Origin: Bacillota bacterium | GTDB lineage: Bacteria; Bacillota; Clostridia; Lachnospirales; Lachnospiraceae | Reading direction: 5' to 3' | DNA length: 64,000 nucleotides | NCBI GenBank assembly: GCA_023437365.1 | Contig: JAEZGK010000078.1 | Location: 1 to 64,000, forward strand | In this document: positions 17,903 through 25,918 of the stretch, piece after piece | Position numbering within the stretch: position 1 is the stretch's first letter | Layout: the number at the start of each line of letters is the position of its first letter | Translations under genes and position numbers: made by a program | The notes under the pieces: model-generated | The model's input: only the letters and a program-made list of their open reading frames with translations | Told to the model about the DNA's origin: nothing | The model's database searches: none

Positions 17903-18361
17903 ATGATGAAGATCAGCAGACAGAGTAAAATCATAGAACTCATTAATAAATATGATATTGAGACACAGGAAGAACTGGCTGACCGGTTGATGAAGGACGG
18001 TTACAACGTTACTCAGGCTACAGTCTCAAGAGATATCAGAGAACTGAAGCTCACAAAGGTAGCGGTGGACGGGGGTAGACAGAAATATATTGTTCTTCAG
18101 AAGACTGAACCGGGCATGAGTGAAAAATATACCAGAGTATTAAGGGATGGTTTTGTATCTATGGATATGGCCCAGAACATCATGGTAGTGAAGACGGTTC
18201 CGGGAATGGCTATGGCAGTAGCAGCAGCATTGGATGCATTGCAGATGAACAGTATCGTAGGAAGCATTGCGGGTGACGACACAGTAATGTGCGCAATCCG
18301 TTCTACCGAAGAGACGGTTCAGGTTATGGAGAAGTTAAGTAAGTTATTGAATGCAGAATAA
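17903..18361 (+). CDS. argR: Arginine repressor ArgR/AhrC
   Basis: ArgR is a hexameric arginine-responsive repressor of arginine synthesis genes and activator of catabolism. The 152-residue protein has an N-terminal winged helix (RQSKIIELINKYDIETQEELADRL and QATVSRDIRELKLTKV) and a C-terminal arginine-binding domain ending SIVGSIAGDDTVMCAIRS, with the GDD ligand motif. Two adjacent ATG codons (17903, 17906) are possible starts. In many Firmicutes recN follows argR directly; here recN lies 12 kb away. Confidence 0.95.
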   Translation: MMKISRQSKIIELINKYDIETQEELADRLMKDGYNVTQATVSRDIRELKLTKVAVDGGRQKYIVLQKTEPGMSEKYTRVLRDGFVSMDMAQNIMVVKTVPGMAMAVAAALDALQMNSIVGSIAGDDTVMCAIRSTEETVQVMEKLSKLLNAE

Positions 18362-18400
18362 AGAGGCGGAGAGCCTTCTTACAATAGGACAAGTATAGCG

Positions 18401-18440
18401 GCAGCCGGATTGTGATACACCGGCTGCATTTTTCACTTTT
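18401..18440 (+). terminator. Intrinsic terminator of the argR transcript
   Basis: An 8-bp GC-rich stem, 18401-18408 with 18420-18427 (GCAGCCGG/CCGGCTGC), is followed by ATTTTTCACTTTTTTC. Confidence 0.85.
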
Positions 18441-18443
18441 TTC

Positions 18444-18472
18444 TTGCCGAACTTGCGAATAGGTGTTAGAAT
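18444..18472 (+). promoter_or_regulatory. Sigma-A-type promoter of yebC
   Basis: TTGCCG (18444-18449) and TAGAAT (18467-18472) are 17 bases apart, just after the argR terminator and 54 bases before the yebC start. A small hairpin (GCTGTTG/CAACAGC) lies in the leader. Confidence 0.55.
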
Positions 18473-18525
18473 AGTTAAGGCTGTTGAAAGCAACAGCTTT
18501 GATATTGTATATAAGGAGAATGAAG

Positions 18526-19254
18526 ATGTCAGGACATTCCAAATTTGCGAACATAAAACATAAAAAAGAAAAGAATGATTCAGTTAAGGGTAAAATATTT
18601 ACCAAGCTTGGTCGTGAGATTGCGGTAGCAGTAAAGGAAGGCGGCGCTGACCCAAATGCGAACAGCCGTTTAAAGGATATCATTGCTAAGGCTAAATCCA
18701 ATAATATGCCCAATGATACCATAGACCGAAGCATTAAAAAGGCTGCAGGAGATGCCAACGCAGTAAATTATGAATCAGTTACCTATGAGGGTTATGGTCC
18801 CAGTGGTACCGCAATCATCGTAGAGGCATTAACTGATAATAGAAACAGAACTTCAGGCAACGTACGTAATGCCTTCACAAAGGGTAACGGTAATGTAGGA
18901 GCACAGGGCTGTGTATCCTTTATGTTTGATAGAAAGGGTCAGATTATCATTGACAAGGAAGAATGCGATCTGAAAGCCGACGATCTGATGATGTTGGCAC
19001 TGGATGCCGGAGCAGAGGACTTTTCAGAAGAAGAGGACAGCTTTGAGATCCTCACCAACCCCGATGATTTCAGTGTGGTAAGAGAAAACCTCGAGAAAGC
19101 CGGCATTCCCATGGCACAGGCTGATGTCACCATGATCCCTCAGACCTGGGTAGAATTAAAGGATGACAATGACATCAAGATGATGAACCGCATCCTTGAT
19201 TTACTTGATGAGGATGATGATGTACAAGAGGTATATCATAATTGGGATGAGTAA
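18526..19254 (+). CDS. yebC: YebC/PmpR family transcription or translation factor
   Basis: The 242-residue protein begins MSGHSKFANIKHKK, with the characteristic FTKLGREIAVAVKEGG, NANSRLKDIIAKAKSNNMP, YEGYGPSGTAIIVE and AFTKGNGNVGAQGCVSFMF blocks. Family members bind DNA in quorum-sensing control in some bacteria, and recent work links others to translation of proline-rich stretches; the role here is open. ATG 18526 follows AAGGAG by seven bases. It is transcribed on its own. Confidence 0.95.
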   Translation: MSGHSKFANIKHKKEKNDSVKGKIFTKLGREIAVAVKEGGADPNANSRLKDIIAKAKSNNMPNDTIDRSIKKAAGDANAVNYESVTYEGYGPSGTAIIVEALTDNRNRTSGNVRNAFTKGNGNVGAQGCVSFMFDRKGQIIIDKEECDLKADDLMMLALDAGAEDFSEEEDSFEILTNPDDFSVVRENLEKAGIPMAQADVTMIPQTWVELKDDNDIKMMNRILDLLDEDDDVQEVYHNWDE

Positions 19255-19700
19255 GGAAAAACTGTAAAAACTATATTTACAAGGAATTTCAAAGAATTCA
19301 TATGATTCAAACAGAGATTTCACAAACAGAGATTTCAGTAGACATAGCCTCCGGCTATGATATACTGTCAATCTTCGTTACTTTAATAAATGGATACACG
19401 AAACCCCCTGTATATCATCATTAAGACTATGACAACCATTCAGTCGAGGATGAATTTACAGGAGGTTTTTTATGAATCCATGAATTTTATAGGAGTTTCT
19501 ATTTGCTTGGTACCTACGGGAATAATCAAAGAGAACTATTTACTTCTGTTATGTCGAAGTGATTGATTTAAATCAGAATTGCTTGTATGATATTACCATG
19601 TATTGGATGTATCCACAAAAATGTCATTTCAAGGATTTGCAGAACAATAAACTGGCATTGATATATGTTTATGGAAAGATATTGATGAAGGGAAATAGAA
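19255..19700. other. Intergenic region with hairpins and a possible gene remnant
   Basis: There is no intact gene. A hairpin CATAGCC/GGCTATG lies near 19346-19362. A 12-bp stem with one mismatch (near 19400-19411 and 19459-19470, then TTTTTT) with a long loop may end the yebC transcript. From about 19500 two short frames offset by one base read like a decayed coding stretch, but no family could be named. Confidence 0.4.
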
Positions 19701-20189
19701 ATGAATAATAGTATACGGTATATGGAAGCAACAAAAGCGGATATTCCTCAACTAGCCAAACTACATAATGAGTTAGTGTATTTTATTCAACAACAGACCA
19801 GAGACGCATATTGGAACTTTGAAGAACTATTCATAGAAGATACGATTCAATATTTGAATGAGTTTATGCTAACACCAAATTGCATAATATATATAGCGAC
19901 TTATGGGGATGAAATCGTTGGATTTATTATGGGTGAAGTTATAAGATGCCATTTGCCGGTTTCAAAAGTAAGTGAAGTGGGACATATATCAGCTGCATAT
20001 ATCCGAGAGGAATATCAAAGAAAGGGCATAGTAAAGAGACTAGAAGAGAATGTGATCCATTTCTTTAAAACGCTTGGAATACAATATGTTGAACTTAATT
20101 ATATGTATGAGAACATAGGCGCAAAGAAATGTTGGGATGCATTGGGATATCACATATTCAGAGTGCAAGCACGAAAAAGAATCCAATGA
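19701..20189 (+). CDS. GNAT family N-acetyltransferase
   Basis: The 162-residue protein has a GNAT fold pattern: MEATKADIPQLAKLHNEL at the start, a beta strand IIYIATYGDEIVGFIMGEV, then EVGHISAAYIREEYQRKGIVKRLEE, in which RKGIVK is the acetyl-CoA-binding loop (R/Q-x-x-G-x-G with the second Gly replaced), and YVELNYMYENIGAKKCWDALGYHIF at the end. Such enzymes move an acetyl group to amines; the substrate cannot be inferred. It starts at an ATG after AAGGGAAA and stands alone. Confidence 0.85.
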   Translation: MNNSIRYMEATKADIPQLAKLHNELVYFIQQQTRDAYWNFEELFIEDTIQYLNEFMLTPNCIIYIATYGDEIVGFIMGEVIRCHLPVSKVSEVGHISAAYIREEYQRKGIVKRLEENVIHFFKTLGIQYVELNYMYENIGAKKCWDALGYHIFRVQARKRIQ

Positions 20190-20394
20190 TAAATTCAAAT
20201 AGTTAACGGCTTAATCAAAGAACATCTATAAACTTGCTTATTAAAGGGAGGCGGTGGCGTCAGTGGATGTTATGAATTCGAAGGAGATAGTATTCCATCG
20301 ATAATAAAGACTACTGCGTCCGCCCTGCCTCCCTGCTATTGATGAGTAAGTTTTACTGCGCGCTGGAAGAAACTCCAAGGCTCGTGAATACCGG

Positions 20395-20889
20395 CTAAAA
20401 AAACATTCTTTTTCTGTAAAGTTCCTGGACCTTTTTGGTAAAGCCATAGTCAATAATTACAGGTTTCTCATTTATGATGCCCCAACTACTAAGCCGGTAT
20501 AAATCTGCGGTTAATAAATCGTATTTTTCCAGGACGGCTCGAAATTCATTTGATGACAAAAGCTGTCTGTTATTCTTAACGTGATAAAAGTTCCATACTT
20601 CACTAAAAGAGCGAATGTGCCGGGCCTTCTCCATGATTAACAAGCTGAAATCCTCCGAATGTGCTAACACTTTCGCGAATATCTTCCAATCCTCCATATT
20701 AGAAATCTGATATTCTGCTTTATTCTGCTCAATTCCTTTTCTGTTTCTGGCAGCTTTTACGACATAGCCATTGTCCAGATCATATACAGCTCTTCCGGAG
20801 CCTGAACCAATCAGAGGATATACCTTTGCTCTGATGTTATTACTGATGGTAGTAAAGTTAATATCCATATCATACCCGTTAATGTGCAT
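20395..20889 (-). CDS. Small protein-kinase-like protein
   Basis: The 164-residue product looks like a shortened kinase fold. PLIGSGSGRAVYDLDNGYVVKAA resembles a glycine-rich loop followed by the VxK lysine (Lys45), Glu59 could be the salt-bridge partner, and VIIDYGFT near the C-terminus resembles a DFG metal site (Asp147). A recognisable HRD catalytic loop is absent, so it may be a pseudokinase or an unusual small-molecule kinase. The ribosome-binding site is weak, so the start could instead be the ATG at 20868. Similar small proteins occur scattered in Firmicutes, but no function is known to me. Confidence 0.6.
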   Translation of the reverse strand: MHINGYDMDINFTTISNNIRAKVYPLIGSGSGRAVYDLDNGYVVKAARNRKGIEQNKAEYQISNMEDWKIFAKVLAHSEDFSLLIMEKARHIRSFSEVWNFYHVKNNRQLLSSNEFRAVLEKYDLLTADLYRLSSWGIINEKPVIIDYGFTKKVQELYRKRMFF

Positions 20890-21142
20890 TACACTATCAT
20901 TTTATTAACGCATATGTAATTTGTTAAAATAATAAAGTGATTACTCAGGAATTTACTATGAAAGACTGATTATAGATAGAAACTTACAGAAGTCATTTGC
21001 TACATCATTGAATAAATTGATCATAATCGGTATGCTGTAGTTAATGGAGGGTTCTTATCTAGACCGTTTGATTTCTCCGGTCATGCTTTCTTCTACGATC
21101 AACAGATTTATAAGATGAGAAGCTGGTTAAATTTATAGAGAA

Positions 21143-21520
21143 TTACTGATTGATATAATTCATAGCTTCTATAATTGTCTGAAATCTCATGATAGGAATG
21201 TTAGAATCAATTTCTTTCCTGGCTTCTGCCTCTATTCTTTTGGCCTGCATCATGGTTATGGTTCGATTGCCGCTGACAGCAGCGACCTTTTTCGCCCAAC
21301 ATAGAACAAGTTCCAGCGCTTTTTTGGCAAGCTGCAAATTATCTTGAGGAAGAGGATCCAGCCGATGCTCTAAAAATAAAACGGAGTATTGCCCCTTATC
21401 GAATCTATCCATGATGTTACATAAGGTAACGAGAATATAATTAATATCCCCCTGTGAAATAAATCCGGAAGCCTCAATGTAAATGACTTTATTAACCATA
21501 TCTAGATTGATACGATACAC
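21143..21520 (-). CDS. Hypothetical protein, possibly STAS/SpoIIAA-like
   Basis: This 125-residue protein is not firmly recognised. The alternating beta-alpha pattern (MYRINLDMVNKVIYIEASGF, then a helix, YSVLFLEHRLDPL, then AKKALELVLCWAKKVAAVSG and a final helix) resembles STAS-like proteins that bind partners or lipids. There is no membrane segment or signal peptide. The minus-strand ATG follows TTGGAGTG at acceptable spacing. It lies next to the kinase-like gene on the same strand, with about 250 bp between. Confidence 0.55.
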   Translation of the reverse strand: MYRINLDMVNKVIYIEASGFISQGDINYILVTLCNIMDRFDKGQYSVLFLEHRLDPLPQDNLQLAKKALELVLCWAKKVAAVSGNRTITMMQAKRIEAEARKEIDSNIPIMRFQTIIEAMNYINQ

Positions 21521-21965
21521 CTATAATCACTCCAACTTCTTTTATATTTTGGAACTAAGCAGTGCAGTACTTTCCCATAAAAATTAACGTATCACGGGAG
21601 AGTGATAGAAGGATATAGTTGATGCAGTAAAAATAGATTAATTTGATTTAGTACTGGGTTAGGGAACAGGTGAAGTTTTGATAAAATCCCTAAAACATGG
21701 AATAGTATAGCATTATATGGTGAAAATTGCAAGAAAATATCGAAAATACTTAATTATTTACAACCTGTCTGTGATTTATTCGATAGCTGCTCCGCTAATA
21801 GAGGTAAACCATATCGTAGAAAAGCTTTTGTTGTCCGATCAGAATTAAAGTAGGATTAGAAGAATTAGAATATCTGTTGTTTTGTTGAATAATCTGTGAA
21901 ATCCTGTTATGATAAAATTGCTTTATTAGGAATAGAATATAATATATTTGTGGGAGGTTTTAACA
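21521..21965. other. AT-rich intergenic region between divergent genes
   Basis: There is no gene in these 445 bases. Only the promoter at 21885-21913 stands out. Confidence 0.5.
21885..21913 (+). promoter_or_regulatory. Sigma-A-type promoter of the DUF975 gene
   Basis: TTGAAT (21885-21890) and TATGAT (21908-21913) are separated by 17 bases and lie 52 bases before the start codon of the membrane-protein gene. Confidence 0.6.
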
Positions 21966-22718
21966 ATGTTATATGCAGTTGATTTTCGAAAAATAGCCAG
22001 AGACGCCTTGAGTGGTAAATGGGCACTGGCAATCATAACAGGCTTTGTGGCAGCCTTACTTGGAGGAGTAGCTTATGGCGGAGGTGGCGGAGGCGGCAGA
22101 AGTAATCAGAGTTCCGGTTCCTATCACGGTGTATGGAATTCACTGCTCGACATATGGGATTCAGGATTTGGAAGAGCAATCCTCCTTTTCTTTATCGGAC
22201 TCGCTTCCATCTTTGTTTTGTGGGGAATTGTCACCTTTATCATCGGCGGGGCTATAGAATTGGGATATTGCCGTTTTAATAAAAACTTGATCAAGGGAAC
22301 AAATCCTCAGCTCCAGGATATTTTTTCTAACATGAATTTGTTCGGAAAGGCTCTTGGTCTCAGAATTGTAACTACATTCTTTATCTTCCTATGGACCTTG
22401 CTATTCATTATACCGGGAATTATCGCAGCATTTCGTTATTCCATGGCTTTTTATATTATGGATGATAATCCGAATATCGGTATCATGGAAGCAATTGAAC
22501 GCTCTAAGGAAATGATGAACGGAAATAAGGGACGTTTATTCTGCCTGGAAATCAGCTTTATCGGATGGGCACTTCTTAGTATTTTGACCTGTGGTATCGG
22601 CTTCTTTGCTTTACTGCCCTATGTGCAGGCTGCGGTAGCAGCGTTTTATCTGGAAATATCCGGACAGAGACAGATGCCTCAGACAGGACCGGTATATAAT
22701 CAGCCGATCAATCAATAA
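21966..22718 (+). CDS. DUF975 family integral membrane protein
   Basis: The 250-residue protein begins MLYAVDFRKIARDALSGKWALAI, typical of DUF975 proteins, which are common in Lachnospiraceae and of unknown function. About five to six membrane segments are visible (for example residues 22-36, 68-98, 130-155 and 195-225). A loop after the first helix is very rich in Gly and Ser. PNIGIMEAIERSKEMMNGNKGRLF is a conserved cytoplasmic block. ATG 21966 follows GGGAGGT. It is bounded by its own promoter and terminator. Confidence 0.85.
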   Translation: MLYAVDFRKIARDALSGKWALAIITGFVAALLGGVAYGGGGGGGRSNQSSGSYHGVWNSLLDIWDSGFGRAILLFFIGLASIFVLWGIVTFIIGGAIELGYCRFNKNLIKGTNPQLQDIFSNMNLFGKALGLRIVTTFFIFLWTLLFIIPGIIAAFRYSMAFYIMDDNPNIGIMEAIERSKEMMNGNKGRLFCLEISFIGWALLSILTCGIGFFALLPYVQAAVAAFYLEISGQRQMPQTGPVYNQPINQ

Positions 22719-22871
22719 GGATAAATCAGTAAGGAATAATCAGTAATACTTAATTATGCGATCATTGAATATACGAAAACATCTGCGAAAAGCAGTAAAA
22801 GCATGATTTTAAACAATCGTTATGGTATTCTGAATTTAATCATAAAAAGAAATTGTATTTTGAGAGAATAT

Positions 22872-22915
22872 GGGGGAGCCTACTTATAACTTAAGCAGGT
22901 AATCCCCCTTTTATT
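22872..22915 (+). terminator. Terminator after the DUF975 gene
   Basis: GGGGGA (22872-22877) pairs with TCCCCC (22903-22908), with a partly paired interior, followed by TTTTATTTTT. Confidence 0.7.
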
Positions 22916-23023
22916 TTTATTAAGGTTTCGTTTTCTTAAGGCAAAATATCGGAACATACCCTTGATATAAGATCACGATTTATCATGTATCTGATTGTAC
23001 CCCGGAAGGTACAAGGAATCATA

Positions 23024-23060
23024 GGAGCGCTGCATTCGTTTATGCAGCGCTCCAACTTTT
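23024..23060. terminator. Strong hairpin, likely bidirectional terminator
   Basis: A perfect 12-bp stem, 23024-23035 with 23042-23053 (GGAGCGCTGCAT/ATGCAGCGCTCC), is followed by AACTTTTT. A smaller hairpin TGTACC/GGTACA precedes it. It isolates the metal operon from upstream transcription. Confidence 0.75.
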
Positions 23061-23082
23061 TATAAATATTTATAAATAACTG

Positions 23083-23141
23083 TTGCAAATACATAGATTG
23101 TGGAATATAATAAAACAAACAGTTGAACAATTACTCAACTG
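23083..23141 (+). promoter_or_regulatory. Promoter and ArsR-type operator of the cadC-cadA operon
   Basis: TTGCAA (23083-23088) and TATAAT (23106-23111) are 17 bases apart. Just downstream, GTTGA and TCAAC face each other in an inverted repeat (23120-23126 and 23135-23141). Its core TGAACA-AT-TACTCA (23124-23137) is one base away from the TGAACA-nn-TRTTCA form of metal-sensing ArsR/SmtB operators. A repressor bound here would cover the transcription start. Confidence 0.7.
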
Positions 23142-23217
23142 AACAACGGTTGTAGTCAAGATTACTATTTTTCTAATAGATACAACATACTAAAACGTCA
23201 GAAAGGCAGGATGGAAT

Positions 23218-23583
23218 ATGAAAGAAGAGAATAAATCAGCGATATGTGATTGTGAGGTCATACATGCGGAGGTTGTTGAGCGGGTACGTGGTTATCTGCC
23301 GGAGGAGGAACAGCTGTATGATTTGGCGGATTTTTTCAAGATATTCGGAGACAGCACCAGAATTAAGATATTATGGGCCCTTGATCGGGAGGAGATGTGT
23401 GTCTGCGATTTGGCGGTTCTGTTAAATATGACCAAATCTGCGATTTCTCACCAGCTAAAGACACTGCGTCAAGAAAAGCTGGTAAAATATCGCAGAGATG
23501 GCAAGACTGCATTGTATTCCCTTCAGGATGAGCATGTGAAGAACATTCTTGAGATAGGATTAGAGCATATCGAAGAGAAATAA
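23218..23583 (+). CDS. ArsR/SmtB family metal-sensing repressor, CadC-like
   Basis: The 121-residue winged-helix protein contains FKIFGDSTRIKILWAL and the recognition helix MTKSAISHQLKTLRQEKLV. Cys10 and Cys12 in the N-terminal arm and Cys61 and Cys63 in the EMCVCDLA helix resemble the CadC cadmium/lead site, and DEHVKNILEIGLEHIEE could add a C-terminal zinc site. Metal binding would release it from the operator upstream. It lies 40 bp before the metal-pumping ATPase, so it should control that gene. Confidence 0.9.
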   Translation: MKEENKSAICDCEVIHAEVVERVRGYLPEEEQLYDLADFFKIFGDSTRIKILWALDREEMCVCDLAVLLNMTKSAISHQLKTLRQEKLVKYRRDGKTALYSLQDEHVKNILEIGLEHIEEK

Positions 23584-23623
23584 GAAGATATGACCGCCAG
23601 TAGGCGGCAGATTGGAGCTGGTT

Positions 23624-25750
23624 ATGAGTAAAAAAGAATACACACTGGACGGATTATGCTGTGCCAACTGTGCTGCAAAAATAGAGGAGGAGGTCGGGGC
23701 ATTGGCTGAGGTCACCGAAGCGAATGTCAATCTGATCAACAGCACCTTAAGTGTTACCTTGGAGAGAACAGATAACGGAAACCTTACAGAGCTCGTGAAG
23801 AAGATTGTTGCTGCTCATGAACCTTCTGTAAAGGTAATGGAGCATACACATAAGAATTCATTGAAGAAGGAAGAACACGAGGAGCATGGCCATAAAGCTT
23901 CAACAGGCGAGAGGAAGGTCTACCTACTTCGTTTGGGTACTTCTTTGCTGATTGCTGTACTGTTTTCTGCCCTCAAGGTCTCAGTGATCCTTGAGACAGC
24001 TGCCTTTATCATCGCCTATCTTCTGGCTGGTTATGAGATACTTCTGTCTGCCGTGAAGAATATAATGAAAGGTAAAGTGTTCGATGAAAATTTCCTGATG
24101 GGAGTAGCCTCCCTGGGTGCTTTCTTCATCGGTGATCAGGTAGAAGCAATTTCAGTTCTTGTGTTTTATGGAATAGGGGAGCTGTTGCAGGACCTGGCTG
24201 TAGCAAGATCAAAGAAGAATATTACCGGACTGATGGATATCCGCCCGGATTATGCGAATATCATCCGTGAGAATGAAATTATCATCGTAGCTCCGGAGGA
24301 AGTGAGGCCGGGAGATAGAATCGCAGTGAAGCCCGGAGAAAGAATTCCTTTGGATGGTATCATCCTGAAAGGCAACAGCTTCATTGATACCAGAGCACTG
24401 ACAGGAGAGAGCGTGCCCAGAGAGGTATTGCCGGGAGATACAGTATTATCCGGTACGATCAATACCAGCGGACTGCTTGAGGTAGAGGTAACCAAATCCT
24501 TTGCGGAGGCTACCGTGAACAGAATTCTGGAATTGGTACAGAATGCCGGCAGCAAGAAAGCCCAGAGTGAGAAGTTTATCACTAGGTTTGCAAGATATTA
24601 TACACCTGCTGTCGTATATGCAGCTGTGGCGGTCGCTGTATTTCCTCCTTTACTTGGTTTCGGCTCTTTTACAGTTTGGCTGTATCGTGCATTAAGCTTT
24701 CTGATCATATCCTGTCCCTGCGCTTTGGTCATCTCTATTCCTCTTAGCTTTTTCGGAGGGATTGGCGGTGGTGCGAAGCAGGGAGTCCTTGTAAAGGGAG
24801 GAAATTATCTGGATGCACTTCAGAAGGTAGATACCGTAGTATTTGATAAGACAGGCACGCTGACCAAGGGTGTGTTCCGTGTAGCCAAGGTTTATACTGC
24901 GGCCGGTGTTAGTAAGGAGGAACTGCTTCGTCTGGCAGTGGCTGCCGAGAAGCATTCCCTTCATCCGATTGCTCAGTCCATTACAGACTATTGTAATCAG
25001 GAGAAGATTGCTGATATAGAAGAAGCTTTACAGATTAATGAACTTGCCGGACATGGTGTGATTGCCGTGATGAAGGAAGGGACTGCTTATGCAGGGAATG
25101 ATAAACTGATGCAGAAATACGGCATAACCGTACCTGAAGCAGAGGTCACCGGAAGTATTGTTCATATAGCGTTGAATCAGAATTACTTGGGTTATATCCT
25201 AATTAGCGATGAATTAAAATCGGGCGTGAAGGAGACTCTCTCCCTATTGAAGCAGCTGGGAGTAAAGAAGACGGTTATGCTGACCGGTGACCACGAGGCT
25301 TCAGCCAGAGAGATTGCCGAGCTGAGCGGTGTGGATGAGTATCGGGCAGCGCTGCTCCCGCAGGATAAGGTTGCATGGTTTGAGAAGTATAAAGCAGGGA
25401 TGACGGATGGGGGTAGAATCGTATTCGTCGGTGACGGAATCAATGATGCACCGGTACTTGCCGGAGCAGATATCGGGATCGCCATGGGTGGAGTTGGTTC
25501 GGATGCTGCAATTGAAGCAGCAGATGTCGTGATCATGAACGATGATATTAGTAAGCTTGTTACGGCGATTCGTATTGCACGCAAGACAAAGCGGATTGTC
25601 CTGCAGAATATCGTATTTGCCCTCGGTGTCAAGCTCCTGATTATGTTACTGGCATTTTTAGGGATCACCTCTATCTGGTTTGCAATTTTTGCGGACGTCG
25701 GTGTTGCGCTGATTGCTTTGTTGAATGCGGTACGGGCAATGCATATCTAG
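23624..25750 (+). CDS. cadA: Heavy-metal P1B-type ATPase (Cd/Zn/Pb efflux)
   Basis: The 708-residue pump has an N-terminal metal-binding domain with GLCCANCAAKIE (Cys13/Cys16), a His-rich spacer (about residues 84-100), membrane helices, the TGES actuator motif, SCPCALV (Cys364/Cys366), the phosphorylation site DKTGTLT (Asp408), KHSLHPIA and GDGINDAPVLAGADIGIAMG. The CPC plus this C-terminus fits the zinc/cadmium/lead group rather than copper. ATG 23624 follows TTGGAG. It is co-transcribed with the CadC-like repressor, and a strong terminator follows. Confidence 0.94.
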   Translation: MSKKEYTLDGLCCANCAAKIEEEVGALAEVTEANVNLINSTLSVTLERTDNGNLTELVKKIVAAHEPSVKVMEHTHKNSLKKEEHEEHGHKASTGERKVYLLRLGTSLLIAVLFSALKVSVILETAAFIIAYLLAGYEILLSAVKNIMKGKVFDENFLMGVASLGAFFIGDQVEAISVLVFYGIGELLQDLAVARSKKNITGLMDIRPDYANIIRENEIIIVAPEEVRPGDRIAVKPGERIPLDGIILKGNSFIDTRALTGESVPREVLPGDTVLSGTINTSGLLEVEVTKSFAEATVNRILELVQNAGSKKAQSEKFITRFARYYTPAVVYAAVAVAVFPPLLGFGSFTVWLYRALSFLIISCPCALVISIPLSFFGGIGGGAKQGVLVKGGNYLDALQKVDTVVFDKTGTLTKGVFRVAKVYTAAGVSKEELLRLAVAAEKHSLHPIAQSITDYCNQEKIADIEEALQINELAGHGVIAVMKEGTAYAGNDKLMQKYGITVPEAEVTGSIVHIALNQNYLGYILISDELKSGVKETLSLLKQLGVKKTVMLTGDHEASAREIAELSGVDEYRAALLPQDKVAWFEKYKAGMTDGGRIVFVGDGINDAPVLAGADIGIAMGGVGSDAAIEAADVVIMNDDISKLVTAIRIARKTKRIVLQNIVFALGVKLLIMLLAFLGITSIWFAIFADVGVALIALLNAVRAMHI

Positions 25751-25760
25751 TGAAAGGGAA

Positions 25761-25797
25761 GGAGTATCGGACATTTTGTCTGATATTCCTTTTTGTT
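25761..25797 (+). terminator. Terminator of the metal-efflux operon
   Basis: A 13-bp stem, 25761-25773 with 25777-25789, closed by a three-base loop and containing two G-T pairs, is followed by TTTTTGTT. Confidence 0.85.
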
Positions 25798-25918
25798 ATA
25801 TCCAAAATGACACATAAGTGCCAAAAAATACATTTATATTATTGGTAAAGGAACTAATATAAACCAATCTAGTTACCGATATATTTTATATCGAAAAGGG
25901 CATTTAGGAGGTCATGTC

